DNA of 64,000 nt, taken from positions 1,521,501 through 1,585,500 of the forward strand of contig JACVTC010000018.1 in assembly GCA_016946835.1 (NCBI GenBank), written 5' to 3'. The position numbers and the translations under genes are program-made. The notes under the pieces are model-generated. The model saw only the letters and a program-made list of their open reading frames with translations, did no database searches and was not told the DNA's origin. Below, piece by piece: positions 1-10,239 of the stretch. Position 1 is the stretch's first letter. The number at the start of each line of letters is the position of its first letter. Source of the DNA: Neocallimastix lanati (nom. inval.). Its lineage: Eukaryota > Neocallimastigomycota > Neocallimastigomycetes > Neocallimastigales > Neocallimastigaceae.

Positions 1-59
1 ATATTCTATATAATTAAAAAATGAGTTTTTCCTTTTTTATATATATATATATTTTTTAT

Positions 60-201
60 TATACAATCAATTTTTTTTATTATTTTTTATAATAAAAGAA
101 TTTTTAATAAATTCGCTGTATAAATAAAAGATAGTAAATTCTAATTTTTATTGTTTACAATAATTAATAAATTAAAAATATACTAATTATGCAATTATAA
201 C
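60..201 (-). terminator. 3' module of Ank-1 (stem-loop)
   Basis: Downstream of the Ank-1 stop codon. It carries the family stem-loop (97-114, arms AGAATTT and AAATTC around TTAAT) followed by T/A-rich sequence. The same block lies at a similar distance beyond nearly every family member, so it probably belongs to the 3' UTR or 3'-end formation signal. The pyrimidine-rich block found in other copies is lost here. Confidence 0.45.
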
Positions 202-1157
202 TTAACTTAATAAATATTTAACTAATTCTATATTTCCATTTTTACATGCAATTAATAATGGCGTGTCTCCATTTTTATTTTTCTTATTGATATTCATTCC
301 ATAATGAATTAATTTTTTAACTTCTTCAATATTACCTAGTTTACATTCAGAGGATAATAAGGTTTCATTATTATCTCTTTTATTTTTAATTTTTACCATT
401 ATATAATTCTTTCTTTCCAACTTTTTTTCTTCTTTTTTCTCTTTTTCTATTCTCAAAAATTCTAAGTCTTTTTTTATTTTTTCTTTTTCCTTTTTTTCTT
501 TCTCCAATTCTATTTTTGTTATTTCATTATCAATTTCTAATACCACATAATCCTTACTTTCATTTCTTTTTCTTTTATTTTCATTAAATTCATTAAATCT
601 TTTCAAAAAGTAATTGTTTCTGTTGAATATTACTTCAATTATATTTTTATTTTTACAAAATAGATTAATTTTATAAATTTAGAATTAATTTCTGAAATAT
701 TCTTTAATTCACAAAATGAAGAATGTTTCGAAATCATTTCCTCAATATCATTTCCATCAATTATTAATTTTATTTCCTTTTCTAGAGAATATTTCACCAA
801 CATTTTAAAGATTTCAATATTATTCCATTGCATTGCCTCAAATAATGGGGTACATCCATATTCATTTTTTTTATTTAATTCCAAAATAATTTTATTTTTA
901 TTTGCATAATCTATTAATAATTTAACCATTTCAGTGGAATAATCGATTAACAATTTAGCCATTTTAATATTATTATCAGAAATAGCACTTAAAAGTGGAT
1001 AACATCCATAGTCATCTTTTTCATTTAAATCCAAAATAATTTTATTTTCTGTGGCATAATCTATAATAGTTTTTACTTTTCGAGTATTGCCATATCTAAT
1101 TTTCCTATTAAGTTCTCTTTTCAAATCTTCTTTACTTTTATCAATAAATGAATCCAT
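202..1157 (-). pseudogene. Ank-1: ankyrin / charged-helix gene, frameshifted
   Basis: The family start (MDSFIDKSKEDLKRELN) is at 1157. A helical cap is followed by about two 39-residue ankyrin repeats, with an internal collapse where two copies of LLIDY are fused, and then the linker ending near FIKLIYF. The rest of the linker, an E/K-rich helix and the two canonical C-terminal ankyrin repeats (to KYLLS) read in another frame from about 640 to 202. Compared with sister copies, an A run near 650-660 is one base short, which explains the frame change. Apart from that the reading is clean, so this is either a young pseudogene or a homopolymer sequencing error. Ankyrin repeats bind proteins; no partner is visible. 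Confidence 0.8.
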
Positions 1158-1194
1158 AATTTTTAACTTTATTTTTATATTTATTTAATAATTT

Positions 1195-1460
1195 TTTTAT
1201 ATTTTTTATGAATTTCCTTTCAAAAATCAAAATTATTTATAATTTATTAATATTATTATTATCATTATTATTTATTTATTTATTATAAGTATTTGAAAAA
1301 AAAATCTTTTTTTATAAAGGATTTTCTTTTCCTTTTATACAAATAAAAATAATTAAAAAAGTTTTTTTACTTCCATTTTTTTTTTAAATAAAATTTAAAT
1401 AATTAAAAAAAAAATTAAAAATTTAAAATATTTAAAAATAATTTGGAACTAAAAAAAAAA
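1195..1460 (-). promoter_or_regulatory. Upstream module of Ank-1
   Basis: Read towards the gene it holds a TTGGAACTAAA / ACTTCCATT imperfect inverted repeat (about 1370-1455), a TATA-like GTATAAAAGG (1331-1340) about 175 bp before the ATG, and a GAAAGGAAATTC leader element (about 1212-1225). The same order recurs before the other family members. Confidence 0.5.
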
Positions 1461-1739
1461 TTTTAATTTTTTAAATTTATTTATTATCATTTTTTTTTTT
1501 AATTTTTGTTTTAATTTTATTTTAATTTTTTTTTTTTTTTTTTCAATTTTATAATTTTTCAAATTTTATTTTTTTTTTTTTTTTTATTTTTTTTTATTAT
1601 TTTTTTTATTATTTTTTTTTATTATTTCATCATAAAAAAAAAACATTTTTTCATTAATACTTGCGTTGATCTTGGATTTATTGATTAATTCTGGCAGTTT
1701 ATATTGTAGACCTATTATCGATGTTAATTGTAATGAAAT
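1461..1739. other. A/T homopolymer-rich spacer
   Basis: Mostly T runs and short A/T words between the Ank-1 upstream module and the copia remnant. No gene or signal recognised. Confidence 0.5.
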
Positions 1740-2230
1740 TTAAATTTATATAATCAATTCATTTAATATGTTTATGTACCATAGGCTATGCTTTGTACAC
1801 TCACTAACACCATAATATTCTAATTCAGCAGTAGATGTCGCTACACATTTCTGCAGCTTAGAATACCAGTTAGTTGGCGCATTTTCCAATCATCATCAAG
1901 AATCCAGAGGTCGACTTTTCTCGATTCGGTTTCGCCCGCGTAGTCTGCATCTATGTATACCTTCAACGACCTTTCCTTTGTGAACTTTATCTCGTAGTTG
2001 ATAGTATAACTCAGATACTTGAATATTCGTTCAACGTTGGCTCAATCCATTAAGGTTGGATTCTTATTCTTCCTGGAAGCCTTGCTTACAGCGAAACATT
2101 ATATCAGGTCTAGTGCAAATAGCTAGATAGATCAATTTTCCGATGGGGTTTGAACTGAAGTTGGTGATTCTTTTGCAATAATCATTGTAAATGGTTGAAT
2201 AAGGTTTGTTGTTGTAATTAAAAAATATAA
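1740..2230 (-). mobile_element. Ty1/copia remnant (RT end and RNase H), fossil
   Basis: The minus strand encodes recognisable pieces of a copia polyprotein: the region around TRPDI typical of the end of the reverse transcriptase domain, and an RNase H segment with YIDADYAGE, equivalent to SDADWAG in other copia elements. Related sequence in the same order is seen in the better-preserved elements at 43.5-44 kb and 56.5-57 kb. No LTR can be assigned. It is broken in many places and is clearly older than the other copia elements. Its base composition is visibly less A+T-rich than its surroundings. Confidence 0.75.
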
Positions 2231-2480
2231 TTATATGGAGTTCTTGGTAACTGATATTATATTTTTATTTATACTATTAACGCAGAACACATTCTTTATT
2301 ATAAATTTTGTCGATATATCCTTTAAAATTACCATAAGCAGAGGAAACAACTGTCTTACAGTTTGGGAGGGTAACTTATTAACAGATATTAAAAAATGTG
2401 ATTTCGTCTGTGTCATCAATAGTTATAGGTTCGTTGTTTCCGTTTCTACTCATATTGTTATCCCCCCTTGTTGAATTGTG
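2231..2480. other. Unassigned stretch beside copia remnant
   Basis: Moderately A+T-rich sequence with short open frames on both strands (for example 2235-2474 plus). It may be more of the old element or unrelated. No domain recognised. Confidence 0.3.
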
Positions 2481-2737
2481 TAAAAAAAAATGTCTTCTTG
2501 ATTAAAAGTATTTTTTTTTTAGTTTGCAAAGTCTGGGGTAATTTTATACTAACAGATGATATGATTGGATGTTGACTATTTATATGTTTTGATTTATTTT
2601 ATTATTTATTTCTTTTTATTTTTATTTTAAATTTTATTCGTTAAATTATTTGTTTATTCATTTATTCTTAACACAAGTTATATTTACTTTTTAAATCTTA
2701 TTATTTAATTAAAATTTTAATAAGATTTTTGTTTTGT

Positions 2738-2882
2738 CACTGACTATTTTCAGTGAGACGTCTTTTATTTGCTGCTGACTATTTCAACATAGTCTTATTC
2801 CTTATTTACCGCTGACTATTTCAGCATAGTATTACTTCTTATTTGCAGTTGACTACTTCAGCATAGTATTATTTACTGCTTA
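2738..2882. repeat. Minisatellite, four 36-37 bp units, each with a hairpin
   Basis: Four units start at about 2738, 2774, 2811 and 2847. Each holds a short palindrome of the form CTGACTATTTCAG (for example 2811-2825) followed by CATAGTATTA-like spacer. Repeats and palindromes are read directly from the sequence. It lies in a non-coding interval between a copia remnant and Ank-2. Confidence 0.8.
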
Positions 2883-3700
2883 CTCATTAATGCTTTTTTT
2901 TTTTTTATAAATTAAAAGATGAATTAATTCTCCTCTTTTGAAGTGTATATGTATTTTGTTGTGTTAGATTAAAAAAAAAATTCTCTTTTTTTTTTTTATA
3001 ATAATGTTTCAAGACATAAATTAGTAAGTATATATTTTATTATTTAATTTTATATTATATATATTTTGATACTTAGCTTTATATAAGTTGACTCTTAATC
3101 TTTTGAACGTTAAAATTATAAAAATACACTTATGAAGTATATGATATTAATGAGGCTTTTTATTTGTGTAAATAAAAATTAATATTTTTTTTTATGAACA
3201 ATTTTTAATTTACATATTTTATTTTGTTTAAAGGTAAAATATAAAATATGATTGATTGATATTATGTTCACACATTAATATTGATGTTTTAACAATTTAT
3301 TATTTATTATTTAATATTTATTATTTAATATTAAATATTTATTATTTATTATTTATTATTTATTAATAAATACTTTTTTATTATTAATTATTTATTATTT
3401 ATTATTATTTTTTTATTTATAGATATAAAAAGCAATAAAAGAGTTAAAAATAATTTATTAAATATATATATAAAATATAATTATATTTTATAATATATTA
3501 TAAGATATATTAATATATTAAATTTAAATAATAAAAAATAAAAAAAAAAAAAAAAAAAATAAATATTAAAATTAAAAATTAAATTTTTTTTTTTTTTTTA
3601 AATTTATATTTTTCAATTTTTATTTTAATTTTATTTAATTTTAATTTATTTTTTTTATTTTTATCTTATATATACAACATTTTTTCTTATTATTATTTAT
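2883..3700. other. A+T-rich intergenic with ATTTATT array
   Basis: Contains a degenerate ATTTATT heptamer array (about 3295-3420), then A/T-rich sequence leading into the Ank-2 3' block. No gene seen. Confidence 0.5.
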
Positions 3701-3706
3701 AATAAA

Positions 3707-3853
3707 AGAATTTTTAATAAATTCTGCTGTAAAAATAAAAAATAGTATATTCTAATTTGATTTTTTTCTTAACAATCAATAAAATAAAAATTTGCTTATA
3801 ATGAAGAGAAGGGAGAGAAAAGGGTTTTATGAAATTATAATTTTTACTTTTAC
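3707..3853 (-). terminator. 3' module of Ank-2
   Basis: Stem-loop AGAATTTTTAATAAATTCT at 3707-3725 plus the pyrimidine-rich block (GAAGAGAAGGGAGAG on the plus strand, about 3802-3818). Both are shared with the other family members. Confidence 0.5.
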
Positions 3854-5129
3854 TTATTTATCACTTAATAAATATTTTACTAATTCTATATTTCCATTTT
3901 TACATGTAATTAATAATGGTGTGTCTCCATCTTTATTTTTCTCATTGATATTCATTCCATAATTAATTAATTTTTTAACTTCTTTAATATTACCTTGTTT
4001 ACATTCATAGGTTAATAAAGTCTCATTATTATCTCTTTCATTCTTAATTTTTTCCATTATATAATTCTTCTTTTCCAATTTTTTCTTTTCTTTTCCCTCT
4101 TTTATCTTTTGTTCATTTTCCAATTCTGTTCTCAGTAATTCATTTTCATTTACTATTTTTTCTTTTGCTTTCCTTTCTTCTTCCAATTCTATTTTAATTA
4201 ATTTATAGTCTTTTTCTATTTTTTCTTTCTCTTTAAAATCTCTTTCTATTTTTTCTTTCTCCTTTTTTACTTTTTCCAATTTTATCTTTTTTATTTCTTT
4301 TTCGATTTTAAATATTTCATAATCCTTACTTTTATTTCCTATTCTTTTATTTTCATTAATCTCATTAAATCTTTTCAAAAAGTAACTGTTTTTGCTGAAT
4401 ATTACTTCTATTATATTTTTATTTTTACAAAAATAGATTAATTTTATAAATATAGAATTAATTTCTGAAATATTTTTTAATTTACAATATGAATATTTTT
4501 TGAAATTGCGATTTCAATATCACTTTCATCAACTATTAATTTTATTCCTTTTTCAATAGAATATTCAACCAACAATTTAAACATTTCAATATTATTATTT
4601 TGTATTGCCTCAAATATTGGGGTATATCCATGACAACTTTTTTCATTTAATTCCAAAATAATTTTATTTTTATTGGCATAATCTATTAATAATTGAACCA
4701 TTTCAATATTATCAATAAAAATGGCATCTAAAAGCGGATACCATCCATTATTATTTTTTTCATTTATTCAAAAATAATTTTATTTTTATTGGCATAATCT
4801 ATTAACAATTTAACTATTTCAATATTATTATAAGAAGTAGCGCTTAAAAGTGGATTCCATCCATTTCCATTTTTTTTATTTAATATCAAAATAATATTAT
4901 TTTTATTGGCATAATCTATTAAAAATTGAACCATTTTAATATTATTAATAAAAATGGCATCTAAAAGTGGATACCATATATTTATATCTTTTTCATTTAA
5001 GTCTAAAATAATTTTATTTTCCACAGCATAATCTAAAATATTTTTTACTTCTTGAGTATTCCTATTTTTAATTCTATTATGAAGTTCTTTTTTCAAATCT
5101 TCTTTACTATTATAAATAAATGAATTCAT
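3854..5129 (-). pseudogene. Ank-2: ankyrin / charged-helix gene, frameshifted
   Basis: The start MNSFIYNSKEDLKKEL is chosen at 5129 because it matches the family; a further in-frame ATG lies four codons upstream. The product has a cap, about three 39-residue ankyrin repeats, the linker (ISEIN..KNIIEVIFS), an E/K-rich helix less regular than in other copies, and the canonical C-terminal ankyrin pair, here ending KYLLSDK. Against sister copies there are small indels near 4765 (in the TTTAATTCC word) and near 4495 (a T run one base short), so three frames are needed. It lies just upstream of the LINE insertion in genome order. Confidence 0.8.
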
Positions 5130-5149
5130 AATTTCTAACATTTTTAATA

Positions 5150-5400
5150 TTCTATTTCAATAATTTTTTTTTTTTACTTTTTCTATGAATTTCCTAATAA
5201 AAGATGAAATTATTTATTTATTTATTTTATGAATTTAAAAAAAAAAAAATTTTTTTTCAATAAAAAATTTTGTTTCTTTTTATACAAATAAAAATAATTA
5301 AAATATTATTTACTTCCATTTTTTAATTTTTAAATAAAACTTTAATAAATAAAAAAAAATTCAAAAAATTTGAAACTAAAAAAAAAAATTTTTAATTTTT
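5150..5400 (-). promoter_or_regulatory. Upstream module of Ank-2
   Basis: Has the AGGAAATTC leader element (about 5188), the TATA-like GTATAAAAAG (about 5275-5284) and the ACTTCCATT / TTTGAAACT arms (about 5315-5385), in the same order as in the other copies. Confidence 0.5.
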
Positions 5401-5521
5401 TTATTTAATTTATTATTATTTAATTTTTAATTATTTAAATTAAATTAATTTATTATAATATATTATAATATATTATAATATATTATTTTTAATTTTTTAA
5501 TTGCTTTTTATAACTATAAAT

Positions 5522-5531
5522 AATAATTAAT

Positions 5532-5534
<3 letters not shown>
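5522..5534. repeat. Target-site duplication, left copy
   Basis: AATAATTAATCAT lies directly before the poly(T) that is the tail of the LINE on the minus strand. An identical 13-mer is at 9594-9606. Confidence 0.85.
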
Positions 5535-5569
<35 letters not shown>

Positions 5570-5657
5570 CTAGGAATAAACTTTATTTAATAATATTTTT
5601 TTAAAAAATACATGAAATTTAAATACATGAAATTTTTTTTATATTAATATTAAAAAA

Positions 5658-7142
5658 CTACGTTATGAGCTTCGAGGACGAAATGGCCTCTAACTCTACC
5701 CATTCATCGAAGATAACCCCATGTGGATGAAAATTATCATTCGAATCTGTATCAGAATTTCTTCTTTGCCTTATCGTTACGACGTCGACGCTCTTGACAA
5801 CGGTAGGTCTAACACTATACAAATCGATCATGGTGTAAAAATCACCAATCACAATAGGCATAACGTTAGTAAGGAATTCCGCAAGCCCCACAAAATATGA
5901 AATCGGGAAAGAAGACTCGTTCGAAGGTGATTGAAAAATATTATTAATAAATCGCCTTCTTTCCCCCGAGCCGATCTTTAAGATTTCAAATACTGCATAA
6001 TTAATTTTACTATTCATCTTAGCAATAATAGGTTTTAAATCCAACGATTCATTAAAAGGTATACCAAGATATGTATATTGATTAGTGCTTGGTATATAGT
6101 TCATACCAAGTTTAAATGTAGGATTTTCATAATGTCTTGAAGGTAAAAAATTCTTTGGTTTAACAACTAGTGTAGCGCATTTATTAATTCCAAAGGTCAT
6201 TTCATTTTTAATACCCCAATCATGAGCAATATTCAAAAGGTTTTTAAGTGAAGATTTTGTAGGAGCTAATAATACAATATCATCAGCAAATAATCCACCA
6301 CAACACTTTTTCTTTTCAGTAATCACACCATATCTTTTACATTTATCAAAAATATCATTGATAAATATATTGAATAAAATAGGTGAGAGAGGACACCCTT
6401 GGCGAACACCACGGTGTATTGGAAATTCTTTTGAAAGTTTACCATTAAAGTTTGCACGAGCTTTCGAGGTAAGGTATAGATTAGTAATGAATTGAAGGCA
6501 TTTACCACGAATACCAAGATTATTTAGTTTAGTAAGTATATTGTAAATTGGAACTGAATCATAAGCTTTTTTAAGGTCAAGAAAGGCAAGAAAGGTAAAT
6601 TTATCCTTAAATTTTCTTCTTTGACAAATTTCACGAATGGATACAAATAAACTAATACATTCTTCTTTATTTCTAAAACCAAACTGTTCTTGTCTAATTA
6701 TTCCATTAGAAAAAGCATAGTCCGATATTCTTTTAGTGACAATTTTTGATAGAATTTTTAAACCTACATTGATGAGTGAAATACCACAATAATTATTACA
6801 ATCTGAAAGATCCCCTTTTTTAGGAATAGAAACAATAGAAGCAGAGTTCCATTCATTAGGAAAGTCACCATCCCAAATTTTATTAAAAAGTAATAACAGA
6901 CACTTTGCACAATCGGAATAAGTAACCTCTTGATTAGAGTCATCCTGAGAAGAAGTACTACTCTCAGAATTAAAAAATGCTTTAAAAAATTCAGTAGGTA
7001 TACCATCAGGACCAGGTGCTTTGTTATTTTTCATTGAAAGAACAGTTGAATGAATTTCTGACATGGAAATAGGTTGATTAATATCCCATGATTCCTGAGG
7101 AGTAGAAGAATTATTAAGTATTTTTTTTCCAATAATTTTCAT
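5658..7142 (-). CDS. LINE reverse transcriptase
   Basis: A 494-residue frame. The RT domain starts near residue 25 with KAPGPDGIP (41-49), then FLDLKKAYDSV (188-198, first catalytic Asp 189), GVRQGCPLSP (245-254), FADD (285-288, catalytic Asp pair) and YLGIPF. All catalytic Asp residues are present. The part after the thumb is only about 130 residues and shows no CCHC knuckle, short for a LINE. The last residues (DEWVELEAISSSKLIT) recur in the copy at 22961, so the C-terminus is genuine. The ATG at 7142 overlaps the end of the endonuclease frame by 29 nt; in most LINEs endonuclease and RT are one protein, so the true product is probably a fusion. Confidence 0.85.
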   Translation of the reverse strand: MKIIGKKILNNSSTPQESWDINQPISMSEIHSTVLSMKNNKAPGPDGIPTEFFKAFFNSESSTSSQDDSNQEVTYSDCAKCLLLLFNKIWDGDFPNEWNSASIVSIPKKGDLSDCNNYCGISLINVGLKILSKIVTKRISDYAFSNGIIRQEQFGFRNKEECISLFVSIREICQRRKFKDKFTFLAFLDLKKAYDSVPIYNILTKLNNLGIRGKCLQFITNLYLTSKARANFNGKLSKEFPIHRGVRQGCPLSPILFNIFINDIFDKCKRYGVITEKKKCCGGLFADDIVLLAPTKSSLKNLLNIAHDWGIKNEMTFGINKCATLVVKPKNFLPSRHYENPTFKLGMNYIPSTNQYTYLGIPFNESLDLKPIIAKMNSKINYAVFEILKIGSGERRRFINNIFQSPSNESSFPISYFVGLAEFLTNVMPIVIGDFYTMIDLYSVRPTVVKSVDVVTIRQRRNSDTDSNDNFHPHGVIFDEWVELEAISSSKLIT

Positions 7143-8868
7143 TAAGACTGTGACCAGTTATATCAGAAACAAGTTCTTCATAGTGTTCTGCAAAACGATT
7201 GAGTTGATCTTCTTGGGATACTAGAACATTACCTTCTTTATCTTTAATGTATACAGATGATTGGGAAGGAGAGTAAGAAGGTTTAGAGATTTTCTTAAGT
7301 CCAGACCAACCACGCTGGGCATCATTTTTTAAGAAACATTCGCCGATGGAATGAATCAAATTTTTAAATCTAATAATCCTAATATTTCTTTTAATACTAA
7401 TGATATAATCAGAAAGAACTCTATATTCTTTTGAGAGATCACAAAATTCTTGAAGATTAGACAAATCATTACTAAGTTTAAAATTTTTAATCCTTTTATA
7501 AAATAAATGTTTTTCATGTGATAATTTCTTAATATAAGCAGGACAATAGAACGCTGAACCCTGTAAATTTGTAGGAACTCTTGCTTGAATGTCATCGCCT
7601 ATTTTATTTGCTGTGTCAAGAAGTTTTTTAACCATTGTATTAGAGTCTAGATTATCATTATGTTCAAATTCATCCAGTAAACATGTGAATTTATTATGAG
7701 AGAAGATTGCTTCACGTTTATCCCTACAAATTCGATTAGACCACTTAATTTGTTTATCCCGAGGCGGAGTAACAAAACCATCAGGAGATATTTTTTTACA
7801 AGAAAGAATAAGTGGTAAATGGTCAGAGATGTCATTAAAAGAGTAGCATACAGAAGCAATATTCAGATAATATCTTAATTTATCGTTCACTACTATAAAA
7901 TCAATACAAGAATTCTTTCCACCATTAGACCAAGTAAATTGATGACCAACCATATCCATAACAAACCATTGAGGGGAAATTCTAAGAATAAGATCTTTGA
8001 GTTGTTGCTTAGTCATGTTGAAATCACCAACAATAGCCGAAGGGTTATTCTGATGGTTCTTGAGCCAATTAGCAAAATCAGTTTCCGCTTTTTCTCTAGA
8101 GTCTTTGTGTTTTTTGCTAGGGATGTAAATGTTCTCTAAAGAACATCTGACACCCCAAAAAGAGAATATATTTACTGAGAGTATATATCTATATTCAAAA
8201 TCATCATTAGTGAATTGGCAGGAGGAGTGCACACCTATATAAAGGCCCCTCATACCAGGGATTTTTTTGTCCGCACGTCTCAGTACTGTTCTATAATGAT
8301 TAAGGAATGGATATGAGTTAGAAAAAGAGTTAAGGAATGAACTATTACCAACTTCTTGAAGACAAATACAAATAGGATTAAAGATTGAATTAAAATTGGT
8401 AAGTCCGTCACGTTTTTCAGAATTCCAACCATTTATGTTCCAGCTAATACAGAGGTTGAAATATTTAGTATTCGAGAAAGGGTTAGCATACAGGAGGCTT
8501 TCAGAGATGGGGATTGAGGGTTCAGAATAATACTTGGTGCTATTATGATTAACATTGCTAAATGTGCGTATCCTTGAAGTAATCTTCCATTTTATTCTTT
8601 TAACAGGTAAGTGCTTAGTAATCAAATAAATAACCTTCAAATAATCCGTATAATTATTATAGTTAACTCTTAGGATGAAGTAGTTTTCCATATTAATATA
8701 GTGTATTTTAACGATTCCATGAACAACTTCATTACAATTTGATATCTTTTTGCTTAAAAATTCACATAGTCTACTTTCAGTCCAAGATTCAAGATCATGA
8801 ATGAAAATTAAAACAAATTTATCATGGTCAGGACCATAATGTCGCAGACCTCTTCGTATAGATGACAT
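7114..8868 (-). CDS. LINE apurinic-type endonuclease and N-terminal region
   Basis: A 584-residue frame. Residues 1-130 have no recognised domain; a decayed relative is at 11043-11285. The exonuclease-endonuclease-phosphatase fold follows, with SWNINGW (Asn144), CLQEV (Glu172), VGDFN (Asp282, Asn284), FTWSN..CIDFI (Asp323) and ISDHLPL (Asp349, His350). The full metal-binding and catalytic set is therefore present. It would nick target DNA to start reverse transcription. After residue 360 comes the usual linker to RT (RFAEHYEELV). The frame ends just after an eight-A run; the RT frame is +1 relative to it. One A fewer in that run would make endonuclease and RT continuous. Confidence 0.85.
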   Translation of the reverse strand: MSSIRRGLRHYGPDHDKFVLIFIHDLESWTESRLCEFLSKKISNCNEVVHGIVKIHYINMENYFILRVNYNNYTDYLKVIYLITKHLPVKRIKWKITSRIRTFSNVNHNSTKYYSEPSIPISESLLYANPFSNTKYFNLCISWNINGWNSEKRDGLTNFNSIFNPICICLQEVGNSSFLNSFSNSYPFLNHYRTVLRRADKKIPGMRGLYIGVHSSCQFTNDDFEYRYILSVNIFSFWGVRCSLENIYIPSKKHKDSREKAETDFANWLKNHQNNPSAIVGDFNMTKQQLKDLILRISPQWFVMDMVGHQFTWSNGGKNSCIDFIVVNDKLRYYLNIASVCYSFNDISDHLPLILSCKKISPDGFVTPPRDKQIKWSNRICRDKREAIFSHNKFTCLLDEFEHNDNLDSNTMVKKLLDTANKIGDDIQARVPTNLQGSAFYCPAYIKKLSHEKHLFYKRIKNFKLSNDLSNLQEFCDLSKEYRVLSDYIISIKRNIRIIRFKNLIHSIGECFLKNDAQRGWSGLKKISKPSYSPSQSSVYIKDKEGNVLVSQEDQLNRFAEHYEELVSDITGHSLNENYWKKNT

Positions 8869-9593
8869 AATAAAATAAAAAACTTATCTATATTAATAAA
8901 AAGTAAATGTAATATAAAAATAAAAAATAAAATTAGTAAAAAATTAAAAAATTAAAAAAAATAAAAATTTATTGCTGTTGTCTTCTCTTTCGTGTATATT
9001 GTTTGCTAAAATTTGTTTGTTTTTCTTTCTTTTTGTGTTGACTAATTTTTAATTAATGATTTTCAATTATAAATTCCTGTTTTATTTAAAAATTTCTGTA
9101 AAATAATCATATATAATATAAAATTTAAATGTTAATGAAATAATAGTTGTGAAAAACTATAAAAAGATTCCCATCCGTTAAATAATGTCTTAAACACAAG
9201 TTTTGGAGTGAATCAATCTCCTACATTTCATTTTACAATAGCTACATGAAAGTATAAATAATACTATAGAAAAATACATATACAAAATAATGCTAAAGTA
9301 AAAAATACAATAGATTCATTACAATGATAATATGTAGAAACTACATGATATTATTAATTATACAACTCCAATGTTACTACATATCCAGTTTAAAACAATA
9401 TAAAACATCAGGTTCACTTTCTACAGTCTTCCAGTATTCCAGTTTTCACTCTTCGTACTAGAAGCCACTTTAGAAAGGATAACCATATTTTATCATCAGA
9501 ATCACAGAAAGCTGTAATTAGTACACCTGATATAGGTTATTCCTTTTCCATCAACCCTCCATGGACCTGGAAAAACAGTCCACTTCATTGGGA
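8869..9593 (-). promoter_or_regulatory. LINE 5' leader / likely internal promoter
   Basis: Non-coding 5' region between the TSD and the first frame. About 9130-9440 is conserved in the second LINE copy (11660-11965). LINEs carry their promoter internally in this position; no specific motif was identified. Confidence 0.5.
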
Positions 9594-9606
9594 AATAATT
9601 AATCAT
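9594..9606. repeat. Target-site duplication, right copy
   Basis: AATAATTAATCAT, identical to 5522-5534. The flank continues into an AATAAAT heptamer array (about 9609-9640). Confidence 0.85.
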
Positions 9607-10239
9607 AATAAATTATAATAAATAATAAATAATAAATAATATTTGATGAAGAATTAAACAAAAGTATTAAGATATATTTCAAAAAAGTAAATACAATATG
9701 TATACAAAATCTATTTATGTATACAATATATAGAATTAAACTAAAAATATATGTTAAAATATTATTTAAATTATAAGTTATATAATAATTATATATTATC
9801 ATTTAACAATGTATTAACAATGTAAAAAAAATGTATCAATAATTAACAAAATTATATTGCATTTATATATTTTATTTATATATTAAATTTATATTATTAA
9901 TTTATATTTTTATATATTATAAATTATATTTTATATATATATTATTTTAAATAATATATTATTATTTAATATTTTTTTTTTTAAATAATATATTGATTAT
10001 TAAATAAATTAAGCTATTTTTAAATTAGAGAAAAAAATATAATTAGAAAATTAAAAAAATGAAAAAATTAAGAAAAGTTGGACTTCTTTTGAAAAGAAAA
10101 ATAAGTTACAAGAGAATTTAGGAATAAAAGAACTCTATTTTAATATAAAATATATTATTTATGTTTTATTAATTTTTTTTTTTGTTGAATATTAATAATA
10201 TAAAATAATTAATAAGAAAATAATTATTTTTATATTTAG
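9607..10239. other. A+T-rich spacer
   Basis: Starts in a short heptamer array and continues as ATAT/TTAA words. The frame at 9599-9802 is low complexity and not believed to be a gene. Confidence 0.5.

Larger units (their letters stand above)
5535..9593 (-). mobile_element. LINE (non-LTR retrotransposon), apparently full length, with TSD
   Basis: The element runs on the minus strand from 9593 (5' end) to a tail of about 32 A at 5535-5566. It is bounded by a perfect 13-bp duplication, so it inserted by target-primed reverse transcription. It has about 725 bp of 5' leader (8869-9593), an APE-type endonuclease frame (7114-8868), a reverse transcriptase frame (5658-7142) and a short 3' UTR ending TTATTCCTAGTCT before the tail. 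The 5' leader is repeated in the decayed copy at 11.3-11.97 kb and the 3' end at 22961-23124, which confirms both ends. The perfect TSD suggests a recent insertion. The clade is not assigned. Confidence 0.88.

Noticed and set aside
7110-7145. Programmed -1 frameshift in the LINE
   Set aside because: The RT frame is +1 from the endonuclease frame, so an A AAA AAA slip of -1 would not reach it.
6323-8139. Other frames within the LINE (6323-6517, 6764-7006, 7356-7595, 7647-7859, 7939-8139)
   Set aside because: Shadows of the endonuclease and RT frames.
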